Notes: a model not told the origin generated them from the letters alone. A stretch of 64,000 bases of DNA from SABI01 sp963677695 (GCA_963677695.2 CAXXUJ010000001.1:496001-560000), one strand, 5' to 3'; positions 51,958-61,430 are shown, counted from the stretch's first letter. Translations and numbers: made by a program.

Positions 51958-52896
51958 TTAGCCTAGCTGGATTCTCTTATCGACGACGGTACAAAGGATA
52001 TCCACGACAAGGTTGATGCACAGGATGAGAGCAATGATAACGAGTGTTGCTCCCTGGATAACCTGAAAGTCACCAGCCAGTACTGCTGTGAATACGAGAT
52101 TTCCTATTCCGCCCACACTGAAGGTCGATTCGATAATTGATGTACCTCCGAGTAGTGCAGCGATCTGAACTCCGTTAATCGTGATAAACGGGACCAGTGC
52201 ATTTTTCAATGCGTGCTTGAAAACAATGGATTTCACGCTGATACCTTTCGCAATCGCCGTCTGGATATAATTACTTTCCATAATATTGATCATCGAAGAA
52301 CGGATGGTTCTAGCATTCATAGCTATCATATTGATCCCGAGCGCTAATGAAGGAAGGAGCAGGTATCTGAAATTTTCCCGAACCCCGTCCCCTATTCCGA
52401 AAGAAGGAAGAAGCCCGAGCTTGCCCGAAAAAAGGAGCATCAGAAGAAGCCCGGTAAGGAATACCGGAGTAGACATGCTGACCACTGAGAAAAGGGAGAA
52501 AAAGTGATCAACGAAAGTATTCTTCTGCAATGCCGAAATGATACCTATCGGAACGGCCAGAAGAATTCCGATTACCACGCTCATAACAAGGAGCTGTATG
52601 GTAATGGGAAGCTTATGTGCAATGAGTGATGAAACTTCTTCGCTCATGCGGTAGCTGATTCCAAGGTCTCCATGTAGCACATTTGAAAGCCAGTATCCGT
52701 ACTGTGTGACCAGAGGTTCATCAAAATGATATTTAGCGTTTATATTCGCAATTGTCTGAGGGGTTGTTTTCGCTCCGCCAAGCAGAGCGACGGCCGGATC
52801 CATACCCGTCATGTGCATCATCAGAAAAATGAGAATCGACACTATTGCCAGAATTGGTATCAGCCCCAGTATTCTTTTAATGATATGTTTTGCCAT
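51958..52896 (-). CDS. dppB: Peptide-type ABC importer permease, DppB
   Basis: 312 residues from ATG 52896 (MAKHIIKRILGLIPI), which has GAGGAG 7 nt upstream; the earlier ATG at 52911 lies within that site. Six helices, the GDLGISYRMSEEVSSLI periplasmic loop and the ALKNALVPFITINGVQIAALLGG C-terminal stretch (given here in part) are typical of DppB. It is separated from dppA by a hairpin-containing gap. Confidence 0.92.
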   Translation of the reverse strand: MAKHIIKRILGLIPILAIVSILIFLMMHMTGMDPAVALLGGAKTTPQTIANINAKYHFDEPLVTQYGYWLSNVLHGDLGISYRMSEEVSSLIAHKLPITIQLLVMSVVIGILLAVPIGIISALQKNTFVDHFFSLFSVVSMSTPVFLTGLLLMLLFSGKLGLLPSFGIGDGVRENFRYLLLPSLALGINMIAMNARTIRSSMINIMESNYIQTAIAKGISVKSIVFKHALKNALVPFITINGVQIAALLGGTSIIESTFSVGGIGNLVFTAVLAGDFQVIQGATLVIIALILCINLVVDILCTVVDKRIQLG

Positions 52897-52971
52897 CACG
52901 TAACTCCTCATCTCTATACCGGGAGAGCAAGGTCCTGTTTCCCCTTTTCTCTCCCTGATACTTATTAACCT

Positions 52972-53005
52972 GTGCGGGATGGAGAATCATCTCTCCCACC
53001 CGCAC
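52972..53005 (-). other. Intercistronic hairpin between dppA and dppB
   Basis: GTGCGGG (52972-52978) pairs with CCCGCAC (52999-53005), extended inward by GGAGA with TCTCC. There is no U-run after it in the leftward RNA. Same placement as at 12116 and 27723. Confidence 0.65.
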
Positions 53006-53017
53006 TGAAATCTGTTT

Positions 53018-54640
53018 CTATTTGAAACTCATGTATTTTGCAAACGGTTCCCACAGGAAGAAGGGAGAAGGGCTGTAACCTGTTACCTTATCGTTAATAG
53101 CAATACCTCTGAGCGGGTACTCGAAGATGAGATACGGAATTTCTTCCGCCACGATCTGTGATGCTTCAAGGATCAGCTTAAGGCGTTCTGAATCATCGGT
53201 AAGTCCGAGCTGTTCCAGAAGGAGTCTGTCAACCTCTGCGTTTTTGTAGTTCGAGAAGTTACCGCCGCCTGCAGCAGTATTCGCTGTCAACAGAGTAGGA
53301 ATAAGGTCTGTTGAGGGCTCAGGGAAGTCCGCATCCCATCTTACGAGGATGATATCGTACTCTCTTTCAGCAGAGAAGAGCTTGGTTACGTATTCGCTGT
53401 AGGCTATTTCCTCAATTTTGAAATTGATTCCGATCTTCGCACCTGCTTCCTGCAGAGCAAGAGATGCACTTTTTGAAGTTACATCACCAGGGACGATTGA
53501 GATGATAATATCGACTCCGTCAGGATAGGCGGAAGCTGCAAGATATTCGGCAGCCTTATCCATGTCGTAATCATAGGCAGGTGCGGTTGCGAAGAATTCT
53601 TCCCACTGGTCGTCCCCATAGACTCTCAGAGGTTCGGGAAGGAAGGTCGCAGTTCCGGGTGATGCAACGCCTGCTGAAACTCCCTTGTTGAATCCTTCCT
53701 TATCGAAAAGACTTGAGACAGCCTTTCTTACATTCACATCATCAAGCGGTGCTCTCTGACAGTTCATGAAGAAAGTTGAAGAAGATACTGAAGGAACGAA
53801 TTCCATAGTAATCCCTTTTGCCGTGTTGACCATTGCTTTCTGACTGGAAGGAACCTGGAAGGTGGCATCCAGTTCGCCGTTGTTCAGAGCAACGAGGCGG
53901 GTAGTATGATCCAGGAAGATGTAGAAGTGAACTTCATCGAAGAACGGCTGGTTGTCCTCATCCCAGTAATTCTCGTTCTTGAGCATCAAGACTTCCTGAC
54001 CGGCGATCCATTTATCATACATATATGCACCGGTACCCATGATCCCGCCATCTGCTGTACCGAACGCCTCACCGGCTTCTTCACAGTATGCCTTGCTGAC
54101 AACTGCACATGCGTTTGTTGCAGTTGCATACAGCCATGTGGCATCCGGAGACTTGAGAGTAACGGTTACTTCATATTCACCTGTCGCCTCGACTGTATCG
54201 ACACTTCCATGCATCCATGCAGTGTATCCTGCATTGTCGGGATCCATGATCCTTTCTATCGAGTATACAACGTCTTCAGCTGTCATGAGTGAACCATCCC
54301 AGAAATGTACGTCATCACGGAATGTGAATGTGTAGACGGTACCTGTTTCATCAAGTGTGTAACCTGTAGCCAGGGTGGGTACCATTACATTATCCACATA
54401 GGTGTACCAGCTTTCGAGCATCTGACTCACAACGGGTGAGGTGCTGAAACTGTACGAGGTCAGGGGGTCAAGCGAGACAACATCCCCTTCCAGTCCGAAA
54501 TTGAAAACCTTCTTCTCTTCGGCTTTCACTGTGGTTGTTTCACTATCAGTAGTCTGCTGTGATTCAGATTTCGAGCAACCGGTCATCAGGGCAATGACAA
54601 TAGTCATGCTTGCGAGCAACAACATAAGAGTCTTCTTCAT
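53018..54640 (-). CDS. dppA: Peptide-type ABC importer substrate-binding lipoprotein, DppA/OppA family
   Basis: 540 residues from ATG 54640, which has GGAGG 8 nt upstream; an ATG at 54682 is not supported. The N-terminal MTGC lipobox gives lipidation at the Cys near residue 22. Family 5 binding-protein motifs: VYTFTFRDDVHFWDGSLMTAEDVVYS (in parts), PDATWLY, NVRKAVSSLFD. It is the first gene of the operon. Cargo could be a peptide, an amino compound or nickel-like ligand; the Amt and aminotransferase genes suggest a nitrogen compound (inference). Confidence 0.92.
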   Translation of the reverse strand: MKKTLMLLLASMTIVIALMTGCSKSESQQTTDSETTTVKAEEKKVFNFGLEGDVVSLDPLTSYSFSTSPVVSQMLESWYTYVDNVMVPTLATGYTLDETGTVYTFTFRDDVHFWDGSLMTAEDVVYSIERIMDPDNAGYTAWMHGSVDTVEATGEYEVTVTLKSPDATWLYATATNACAVVSKAYCEEAGEAFGTADGGIMGTGAYMYDKWIAGQEVLMLKNENYWDEDNQPFFDEVHFYIFLDHTTRLVALNNGELDATFQVPSSQKAMVNTAKGITMEFVPSVSSSTFFMNCQRAPLDDVNVRKAVSSLFDKEGFNKGVSAGVASPGTATFLPEPLRVYGDDQWEEFFATAPAYDYDMDKAAEYLAASAYPDGVDIIISIVPGDVTSKSASLALQEAGAKIGINFKIEEIAYSEYVTKLFSAEREYDIILVRWDADFPEPSTDLIPTLLTANTAAGGGNFSNYKNAEVDRLLLEQLGLTDDSERLKLILEASQIVAEEIPYLIFEYPLRGIAINDKVTGYSPSPFFLWEPFAKYMSFK

Positions 54641-54754
54641 TTTTATGCCTCCATCAACATAGTGACAAACATCTACGTTCAAATGTTTATTCTTTATGTG
54701 ACACTAATTATCATGTTGGATTTTTTTTAAATAGTAAAAAAGGGAACTATCCTT

Positions 54755-54779
54755 TCTGCGGCTGAGACTCAGCCGCAGA
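54755..54779 (-). terminator. Terminator of the AraC gene
   Basis: TCTGCGGCTGA (54755-54765) and TCAGCCGCAGA (54769-54779) form a perfect 11-bp stem with a 3-nt loop; a U-rich stretch follows about 13 nt later. It isolates araC from the dpp operon. Confidence 0.8.
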
Positions 54780-54786
54780 GAAAGTC

Positions 54787-55635
54787 CTACGCATACAGAG
54801 AAGGGGGAGGAGTGAGGTTGCACATATCGAGTTTCGGCAGATTTGTGAGGAGATTTTTTGCGTACCGCTTGTACGTTTTGTTCATATGAGTCTGGTCATA
54901 GTACCCGCAGTCTGCTGCAAGATCTGCCATGCAGATCTTCTCATCTGAAGCACTGTAGATGTGATACGATCTCTGAAATTTAACTATCTCGCTAAAAACT
55001 TTCGGCGACAGGCCCACGTGAGTGTCAAAGAGCTTGCGGATGTAACGATTGGAATACCCTGTATAATGCTCCAGTTCGGCAATACTGACCTGCCCTCCCC
55101 TTTCTATAATGTAGCTCACTACATAATTCACCAGAGGAACAGGCTGATAGTCTTCAGATAACCGGTTAAGGATATATTCGGTTACTATTCCTACGCGTTT
55201 AGAAAAACTCACCGCCTCTGAAAGCCGGCTGGGAACATCCTCCCTGTTCAGGAATATCGACTGACTGTTGATCATGATTCCCGCGGCATCCCTTGTTGAA
55301 AGGCTGAAAAGGTTGCACAGGGCTCCGGAACAGAAACGGACACCGAAAAATGTCTTGTAGCTAGACAGGGCATCGAGTGTTGCATAACTCTTTGCACTTC
55401 CTGATATGTAACAGTTCATATCCGTTGAAGAGTAGATCACCATAATGTCGGTGCAGGCATCCGGGATAACCCAGATGTATGGATCATCCACTCCATCCAG
55501 TGAATCGAACTGGTAGAATTCATATACGATTCCGAGCAGAGGATCACCGATTTCCGGTTTTTTGCTAAAATAATGGGGTCTCAGCTCGAAATCAGGCTGA
55601 TGAGGTCTGTAATTATTCGATATAGTGTTTTTCAT
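54787..55635 (-). CDS. AraC-family transcriptional regulator
   Basis: 282 residues from ATG 55635 with GGAGAAATT upstream. The C-terminal AraC HTH is at about 180-270: VSIAELEHYTGYSNRYIRKLF for the first helix pair, and MADLAADCGYYDQTHMNKTYKR for the second. The N-terminal domain (about 20-150) begins HYFSKKPEIGDPLLGIVYEFY and resembles the DUF6597 sensor type, no ligand known. It is encoded directly upstream of the dpp operon on the same strand and divergent from the DUF1537 kinase gene, so it may control either. Confidence 0.87.
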   Translation of the reverse strand: MKNTISNNYRPHQPDFELRPHYFSKKPEIGDPLLGIVYEFYQFDSLDGVDDPYIWVIPDACTDIMVIYSSTDMNCYISGSAKSYATLDALSSYKTFFGVRFCSGALCNLFSLSTRDAAGIMINSQSIFLNREDVPSRLSEAVSFSKRVGIVTEYILNRLSEDYQPVPLVNYVVSYIIERGGQVSIAELEHYTGYSNRYIRKLFDTHVGLSPKVFSEIVKFQRSYHIYSASDEKICMADLAADCGYYDQTHMNKTYKRYAKNLLTNLPKLDMCNLTPPPSLYA

Positions 55636-55880
55636 AATTTCTCCACTTACGCCCTTACTTTCAGCATTTTCTGTGCCACCAATAAAAATCATCCGCAGAT
55701 CCGTTTTTTACTATCTGTAATTCAAGGAATTCTATAAGGTACGACCATATTAATTCAAATAAAATGAGTGATATTACATACATTTATGTATGTTTTGGTG
55801 TTCATATAGACGAAAATGTAGATAACACGACACGAAAGGAAGTTTCAGCCCTCATCCACCGATGTCGAAAGGAAGGAATT

Positions 55881-57212
55881 ATGGCTTTCGAACTAGCAGT
55901 AATTGCAGACGATCTGACTGGCGGGATGATGATCGCCAGCCTGCTTGAACGTGAAGGAGTCACTTGCCCGGTGATCACTGAAACATCTCAGCTTGAACAT
56001 ATCGATCCATCTACCGAGGCTGTGGTTTTCGCAAATAAATTCCGCCTCATACCCGCCCCTCAAGCTCAGGAAACGGTAAGAAAGGCGGCAGAAGCTTTCC
56101 TGACAGCCGGAGCAAAAAGACTCTACTACAAATACTGCGCCACATTCGATTCAACGGATAAAGGAAATATCGGCCCATGCGGCGAGACTCTCATGGAAGT
56201 TACGGGTGCTGAGCGAATGATATTCTCCCCTTCCTGGCCTGAATGGGAGGTCACCGTGTATCAGGGTCATATGTTTCTTGGTCCTAATCTCCTTTCGAAT
56301 ACCCAGAAAATACATGATCCTGTAACCCCGATGACGGATTCAAACCTCGTGAACGTACTGCAGAGACAGACAAAAGTGAAAGTCGGCCTCCTCTCCCACA
56401 CCGCTCTTCAGGGTGGACTCTCAGCATCGAAGGCCTCTATTGAGGAGCAGGCAGCCGATGGAAAACAATTCTTCATCGTCGATGCCGCTGATGATGATGA
56501 TGTTATGCAGTGCGCGAAACTCGTCATCGACTGGCCCTGCATCTCCGGAGGAGACGCTATGCCGGGCTTCCTTGCAAAAGTCTGGCGAGCAAAGAAAGAG
56601 AAAGAGGAGAAACCCCTCCGTTATCATCTGCCTCCTGCATCAGGATATGAAGTGATCCTAGGCGGTAGCTGTGCCGCAGCGACTCTTCGTCAGCTTGAGT
56701 ATTTCGAAAAACAGCATCCCCTATTCAGGGTTGATCTGCTTGAGGCTTCAAGGAATCCAAAAATGGTGAAATCTATCCTTGAATGGGCGAAACCCCGGAT
56801 GAATGAGGGTCCTATAGCGATAGCGACCTCCGGAACCGTCGAACAGGTAGCACAAGTGCAGGCAGTCCTCGGCACAGAGGGAGCTGCTCTTCTTGCGGAT
56901 ACTGTTACCGGTGAAGTGGCGAAAGGGCTCTACGAACTGGGCGCCCGCAGATTTGTGGTAGCCGGGGGAGAGACTTCAGGTCAGGTGTTCAATGCTCTGG
57001 GGATCAAGAAAGTGGAAGTCTCCTCGTTTGACAGCTTCGGAGGAGGATACTGCCACGCGGAAGAACCTTCCCCCATGACACTGCTCCTCAAAGCCGGAGC
57101 TATTGCTGGAGAGGACCTGTTCATACGAGGACTTGAACGTATGCGATCTGATGAACAACCCGAACAGAACGATGAAGGTGTTGAGGCGGCAGGAACCAAA
57201 ATCGAACTGTGA
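55881..57212 (+). CDS. Four-carbon acid sugar kinase family protein (DUF1537, OtnK/DtnK-like)
   Basis: 443 residues from ATG 55881, with AAAGGAAGGA upstream. An in-frame ATG at 55764 would add an unlikely N-terminus. N-terminal DUF1537 domain (LAVIADDLTGGMMIASLLEREG) and C-terminal nucleotide-binding domain with VILGGSCAAATLRQL, AIATSG and FVVAGGETSGQVFNAL. Family members phosphorylate 3-oxo-tetronates, D-threonate, D-erythronate or related acids. The usual partners (PdxA2 or class II aldolase) are absent here. It is not in an operon. Confidence 0.88.
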   Translation: MAFELAVIADDLTGGMMIASLLEREGVTCPVITETSQLEHIDPSTEAVVFANKFRLIPAPQAQETVRKAAEAFLTAGAKRLYYKYCATFDSTDKGNIGPCGETLMEVTGAERMIFSPSWPEWEVTVYQGHMFLGPNLLSNTQKIHDPVTPMTDSNLVNVLQRQTKVKVGLLSHTALQGGLSASKASIEEQAADGKQFFIVDAADDDDVMQCAKLVIDWPCISGGDAMPGFLAKVWRAKKEKEEKPLRYHLPPASGYEVILGGSCAAATLRQLEYFEKQHPLFRVDLLEASRNPKMVKSILEWAKPRMNEGPIAIATSGTVEQVAQVQAVLGTEGAALLADTVTGEVAKGLYELGARRFVVAGGETSGQVFNALGIKKVEVSSFDSFGGGYCHAEEPSPMTLLLKAGAIAGEDLFIRGLERMRSDEQPEQNDEGVEAAGTKIEL

Positions 57213-57330
57213 GGAAGAGAATTTTCGCACCTGTTGAAAGGGGCACACGAGGAAGGTTTTAAACCTCGCCAACGCTATTTTTAAAAAGACCTCAGAATAC
57301 TGAGAGGAAAATACATTGTTACTCGGAATT

Positions 57331-57669
57331 ATGAGTAAAATGAGCTCATACTATAATCAGATTAGGACCGAAAGATTTCGTCTTGAGAAGTTAGAAAAAA
57401 TCAAAAAAGGGGATTGGATGGGAGGTCCTCCCCCATATGGGAATGCAATTGATAAAAAGAAACTCGTTGGGAATCCAGATAAATCATAATGGGAAAAGTA
57501 TATATTCGAAAGTAATAGATCCAGAAAATCAGTTCTCTGGATTAAGAATGCGCTTAAAGAATGGAGTGTAGACTAGAAGAAACAATACAGATCCGTTTAT
57601 TACTGTCCACGCAAAGAAAAAACACTGAAAGAGACCATATGTTCTAATAGTAAGATTTCTACATGGTAA
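57331..57669 (+). pseudogene. Remnant of a large serine recombinase (recombinase domain)
   Basis: A single frame reads MSKMSSYYNQIRTERFRLEK, continues to KKGDWMGGPPPYGN and KKLVGNPDKS, hits TAA at 57487-57489, goes on in the same frame as WEKYIFESN and KSVLWIKNALKEW, hits TAG at 57574-57576, and continues to TAA at 57667. The pattern GxWxGGPPPYG, KLVxNP, WxKYIFE, SVxxIKxxL is that of the recombinase domain of large serine recombinases. The catalytic N-terminal domain and most of the C-terminal part are gone. It occupies the gap between the kinase and Fic genes; 57213-57330 shows no gene. Confidence 0.75.
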
Positions 57670-57673
57670 TTCC

Positions 57674-59215
57674 TTACGATTCAAGGTGTATGAATGAAAT
57701 TTCATACGCCTGTTCAATACCATCGACTTCTTCGGGAGAGAGCAGACGGAACTCCCTTTCCTTCATCCTTTTTGAGAAACGCCCTTTATTTCTTCTAAGC
57801 ATTCTATAGAGAAGGTTCAGTGTTCTGTCAGGCATATCAACCTTCGATTGAACACGCATGCGGAAAGAGTCGTAGCTGACAAGGAAATCACCCTCCTCAG
57901 GTATATCGTGTTCTATGGTCTCAAGGACACAACGGAACAGAAACTCAGCGAATGGTGTCGCATCAAAATATCGATAATAATCAATCGTCTCATTCTCAAC
58001 ACTCACATTTTGATCAGGGGTTGTTTTCCATCTGATAAAAGGAAGCACTCCCGAAGAATAACTCTGAAGAACCTTCTCATAATCAGAGATCAGTCGGAGC
58101 ATCGTAGCTGAAACAGGGAAGATCAGACCAGGAGGATTGAATCCGCTCTGTACGAGGATGTGATGAATGAGGTATCGATGTATCCTGCCGTTCCCGTCAG
58201 AAAATGGATGAATCAGAACAAATCCGAAAGAAACCGCTGCAGCGGCAACGACAGGATCAATATTCCCCTCGACTCTCTGATCATATGCTATGAGCCCGTT
58301 CAACAAAGAGTTCAGGTTCTCATATTTCGCGCTGATGTGTTGAGGCACCGGCATCCCGTACACTCTGTCATACTCTCCTATGAAACCGCCTGCTGTTCTC
58401 ACTCCCATAGGAATAAACCGGTAGTCCCCGATCACAATCTTCTGGAGTCTTATCAGTTCTTCTACCGTGAGAGGATTCTTTCCTGCTTCTCTGACAACAC
58501 TTCCCCACCGTTCAATCCGGTCAAAGGAATCGGCTTCGTTCTCTATCGCAAAACTTGCCTGAGAATCCTTCAGGAGAAGAAACGATGCAGCTCTTGATAT
58601 GATATTCGGAGGAATTTCAGATGCTGCAGAGAGAGCTTTCCCTCTGATATTCATCCCGAGATAGCTCTCAATCAGTTCGGTTCTTCTCACGAGAGGGCAG
58701 AATTCAGGTGTTCCCGGAAGATTATTTATGACCCTGTGTCGCTGGGATTTCCTCCCCCCTTTGACTGTCACCTGAAGATTGGAGTCAATAACCTCGATAT
58801 AGTTCCCCCTATCGAGATCAGGGAGGGAAAGGAGAGAATCAGTCAGCCATTCATACAGGAACCAGATGCGGCGCGAGTAGCTCCCGGTTGGAGATTGCTC
58901 AATAATATTCTCGATTTCATGTGCATCTATCTTCTCGAATAATTTCTTGAGTATGAGAAGATCTACTCCTTCATATTTCAACGCAAATGTGATATATCCG
59001 GTCAGCGTAGCTTCCGGTGTGTGTCTCGGTGTGAATATATGCCAGCGGTCTTTCCTGAATACCTTGTGCTTTAATCCAATGGCTGAACATTCGTAAGGAA
59101 ACGGAGCGGCGAGTGCATGCGCATCAATCAGAGCAGCATATCCGACGGGTTGTGCTTCGACCGGCAGCGCCATTCCATGAAAAACAGATACAGTACTCGA
59201 AATATACGTATTCAT
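57674..59215 (-). CDS. Fic/DOC-domain protein, long form
   Basis: 513 residues from ATG 59215. N-terminal part (1-170) is not recognised and contains a LDAHALAAPFPYE-like segment (IDAHALAAPFPYE). Inhibitory motif S221-x3-E225-N226 (SFAIEN) and the Fic active site H336-R347 (HPFSDGNGRIHR) are intact. A C-terminal helical/winged region (about 410-513) may bind DNA. Expected chemistry is AMP transfer to a protein target, held in check by E225. It lies 4 bp from the recombinase remnant, consistent with an acquired gene. Its target is unknown. Confidence 0.88.
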   Translation of the reverse strand: MNTYISSTVSVFHGMALPVEAQPVGYAALIDAHALAAPFPYECSAIGLKHKVFRKDRWHIFTPRHTPEATLTGYITFALKYEGVDLLILKKLFEKIDAHEIENIIEQSPTGSYSRRIWFLYEWLTDSLLSLPDLDRGNYIEVIDSNLQVTVKGGRKSQRHRVINNLPGTPEFCPLVRRTELIESYLGMNIRGKALSAASEIPPNIISRAASFLLLKDSQASFAIENEADSFDRIERWGSVVREAGKNPLTVEELIRLQKIVIGDYRFIPMGVRTAGGFIGEYDRVYGMPVPQHISAKYENLNSLLNGLIAYDQRVEGNIDPVVAAAAVSFGFVLIHPFSDGNGRIHRYLIHHILVQSGFNPPGLIFPVSATMLRLISDYEKVLQSYSSGVLPFIRWKTTPDQNVSVENETIDYYRYFDATPFAEFLFRCVLETIEHDIPEEGDFLVSYDSFRMRVQSKVDMPDRTLNLLYRMLRRNKGRFSKRMKEREFRLLSPEEVDGIEQAYEISFIHLES

Positions 59216-59327
59216 GTAAACTCTCCATGATTTACTATTATAATACATGAATTTTCGTTATTTTTCAATATTTCTATGAATATTGATTACACAATCAATA
59301 CATCAGCTCAGGAATCGGGAACAAGCC

Positions 59328-59660
59328 TCAGTCAAAGAAATGCAGGAGAGGATCATCCTCTTCCTCCTGAGGTAACGGCTGAGTTGTGATCAAGATTGTC
59401 TCTCCCTCTATTTTCAGTCCATATCTTCTTAATACGGGAGCGTTATGGTTGAGACATTCTCCTGTGCGCAGATTGAATTCCCATCCATGACGGGGACAGG
59501 TTGCGATATCGCCTGAGATATGACCTTTGGTGATATCGGCTCCCATATGCTTACACCCTACTTCAATCGCATAGAACTCTGCATCCCGTTCTTTGATGAT
59601 TCCTACTTTTTTACCAAGAATAGAAACACTCACAATCCTCTTATCCTTAAAGTCATTCAT
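59328..59660 (-). CDS. Small Rieske [2Fe-2S] ferredoxin-like protein
   Basis: 110 residues from ATG 59660; an in-frame TTG at 59684 is an alternative start. Cluster ligands are C36-x-H38 (GCKHMG) and C55-x2-H58 (TCPRHGW), with the 16-residue spacing of Rieske ferredoxins. There is no membrane anchor, so it is a soluble electron carrier or dioxygenase-type ferredoxin component. No dioxygenase genes are nearby. The C-terminal tail is acidic (EEEDDP). Confidence 0.88.
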   Translation of the reverse strand: MNDFKDKRIVSVSILGKKVGIIKERDAEFYAIEVGCKHMGADITKGHISGDIATCPRHGWEFNLRTGECLNHNAPVLRRYGLKIEGETILITTQPLPQEEEDDPLLHFFD

Positions 59661-59982
59661 ATGAGCTGCTTTTATATAATCCAATTGTATTCACCCTGCC
59701 TTATCATATATGGATGAGAGTCAGTGGCCTTCCAGACACATGTTACACGATGCCCGATTGAGTACCTGCTCTTTATAATTCCATTTCATAGTACATGAGT
59801 TTTACATGAACATGAACTGAAAACCCCACATATTCTTTGTAAAACAGATGAAGCAATGTTCAGTGCAGGTGCAATGGCAAATCCCATTCAGCCATATCGA
59901 GATTCTACAAGGATTCATCCTTACCCTCTGATGATTTTCAGTATATACTTACTGGAAAAGAGGTAAAAAAAAAGGAGATGCT
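59661..59982. other. Gene-free leader upstream of ackA
   Basis: AT-rich, no coding frame of note. It should hold the divergent promoters of the Rieske and ackA genes. I could not settle on a -35/-10 pair; a TATATACT lies near 59942. AAAAGGAG precedes the ackA ATG. Confidence 0.5.
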
Positions 59983-61200
59983 ATGAGTACGAACCATGTT
60001 ATCTGTTTCAACGGAGGCAGCTCATCGATAAAGGTTGCAGTAAAGGAAGTATCAGAAGAAGGAGTCAGCTCGGTTGTCGATTTCAACTGTCAGGGTCTCG
60101 GCACGCCCCATGGATATGTTGATGTTGTCAGTGATGGAAGAAAAGAGAGATGGGAGATGGTTCTCGATGACCACAGCTCTGCATTGCATGCGATCACTGA
60201 GATCATCGGGAAGGAGTTCCCTGACCTGAATATTGCAGCAGTGGGTCACCGTGTTGTACACGGCGGGACCGATTTCACCGAATCGGCTCTGATCGATGGA
60301 ATCGATGGAAAGGTTCAGGCGGAGATCCTTGAGTGCTCTTCCCTTGCCCCTCTCCATAATCCTGCGAACCACCAGATCATCATAGCATCCTTAAAAGATC
60401 CAGTCTTCGGAGCAGTTCCCAATATCGCGGTATTCGATACCCAGTTCCATGCCGCCATGCCCGATCATGCCAAGTACTACGGTGTCCCGAAAGAGTGGAT
60501 TGCCACCTACGGCATCCAACGCTACGGGTTTCACGGGACATCCTATACCTATATCTCAGAGAGGTTCAGCGAACTTACCGACACCCCGCTTGAAAAGTGC
60601 AATATGGTGATAGCACACCTGGGTAACGGCTGCTCCATGGCAAAGGTTGAAAAAGGGATAGGAGTCGATACCTCCATGGGCGTGACTCCCCTCGAAGGCC
60701 TGATCATGGGTACCAGATCGGGAGATGTGGACCCGGGAATGATCGAACTGATGGCTGAAAAGCTAGATGTGGACGTGAAAGAGATCGTGCGTATCCTCAA
60801 CCGGGAATCGGGTGCATGGGGCTTGTACGGAAAGGGGACAAAAGAGGTCTACAAGATTCGCGAAGCAGCGGAAGCCGGCGACGCGGATGCCGTTCTCGTA
60901 CTTGATGTGATCTGTTACCGTATCGCAAAGTACTTCAGTGAATATCTTGGAACGATGGAAGATCCAATGGGAATCATCTTCACCGGCGGTGTAGGAGAGA
61001 ATGAGGGGTATGTGAGAAGGAGAGTCCTTTCCTTCATGAAGATGTTCAGATGGGACATTGATGAAGATGCGATCATGAGTAGGAACAAGGAAGTCGTTAT
61101 TGCCGAGAGCGGTTGTGTTGAAGGATTGAAGGCCTGGGTCATACCGACTGATGAGGAGAAGGTATTCGCTCTTGAAGCGATGAAGCATAGCGGTCTGTGA
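59983..61200 (+). CDS. ackA: Acetate kinase
   Basis: 405 residues, typical AckA length. FNGGSSSIKVAV at the N-terminus binds phosphate, GHRVVHGG and HNPANHQII follow, FDTQFHAAMP contains the catalytic Asp region, YGFHGTSY, GNGCSMAKVEKG, DTSMGVTPLEGLIMGTRSGD (in part) and FTGGVGEN. It makes ATP from acetyl phosphate in fermentation. No pta is next to it. A weak stem-loop follows at 61214. Confidence 0.95.
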   Translation: MSTNHVICFNGGSSSIKVAVKEVSEEGVSSVVDFNCQGLGTPHGYVDVVSDGRKERWEMVLDDHSSALHAITEIIGKEFPDLNIAAVGHRVVHGGTDFTESALIDGIDGKVQAEILECSSLAPLHNPANHQIIIASLKDPVFGAVPNIAVFDTQFHAAMPDHAKYYGVPKEWIATYGIQRYGFHGTSYTYISERFSELTDTPLEKCNMVIAHLGNGCSMAKVEKGIGVDTSMGVTPLEGLIMGTRSGDVDPGMIELMAEKLDVDVKEIVRILNRESGAWGLYGKGTKEVYKIREAAEAGDADAVLVLDVICYRIAKYFSEYLGTMEDPMGIIFTGGVGENEGYVRRRVLSFMKMFRWDIDEDAIMSRNKEVVIAESGCVEGLKAWVIPTDEEKVFALEAMKHSGL

Positions 61201-61213
61201 TCGAATAAGAAGC

Positions 61214-61231
61214 AGAGCCCCTGAAGGCTCT
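61214..61231 (+). terminator. Weak stem-loop after ackA
   Basis: AGAGCC and GGCTCT form a 6-bp stem with a 6-nt loop, 13 bp after the stop codon, followed only by TTACATGG. Possible terminator. Confidence 0.4.
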
Positions 61232-61430
61232 TACATGGAAGAAACACCGCACGTAGAAACCACACATTGACACCTGCAGACTGATTTTGGTAAGAATATT
61301 TTTAAACGTTCTTAGAGCGCAGCTCATATTCTTTTCCTGCGAAAACATGACTGACGGTTTCAAACTGTAAAGAAGATAGGTATCATCTCACAGAATAACT
61401 GAGTGAATGAGATAAGGAGAATCTGAAGAT

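Noticed and set aside
57237..57265. CGAGG...CCTCG inverted repeat as terminator of the DUF1537 gene
   Set aside because: Only 5 bp of reliable pairing and no U-run directly after it.
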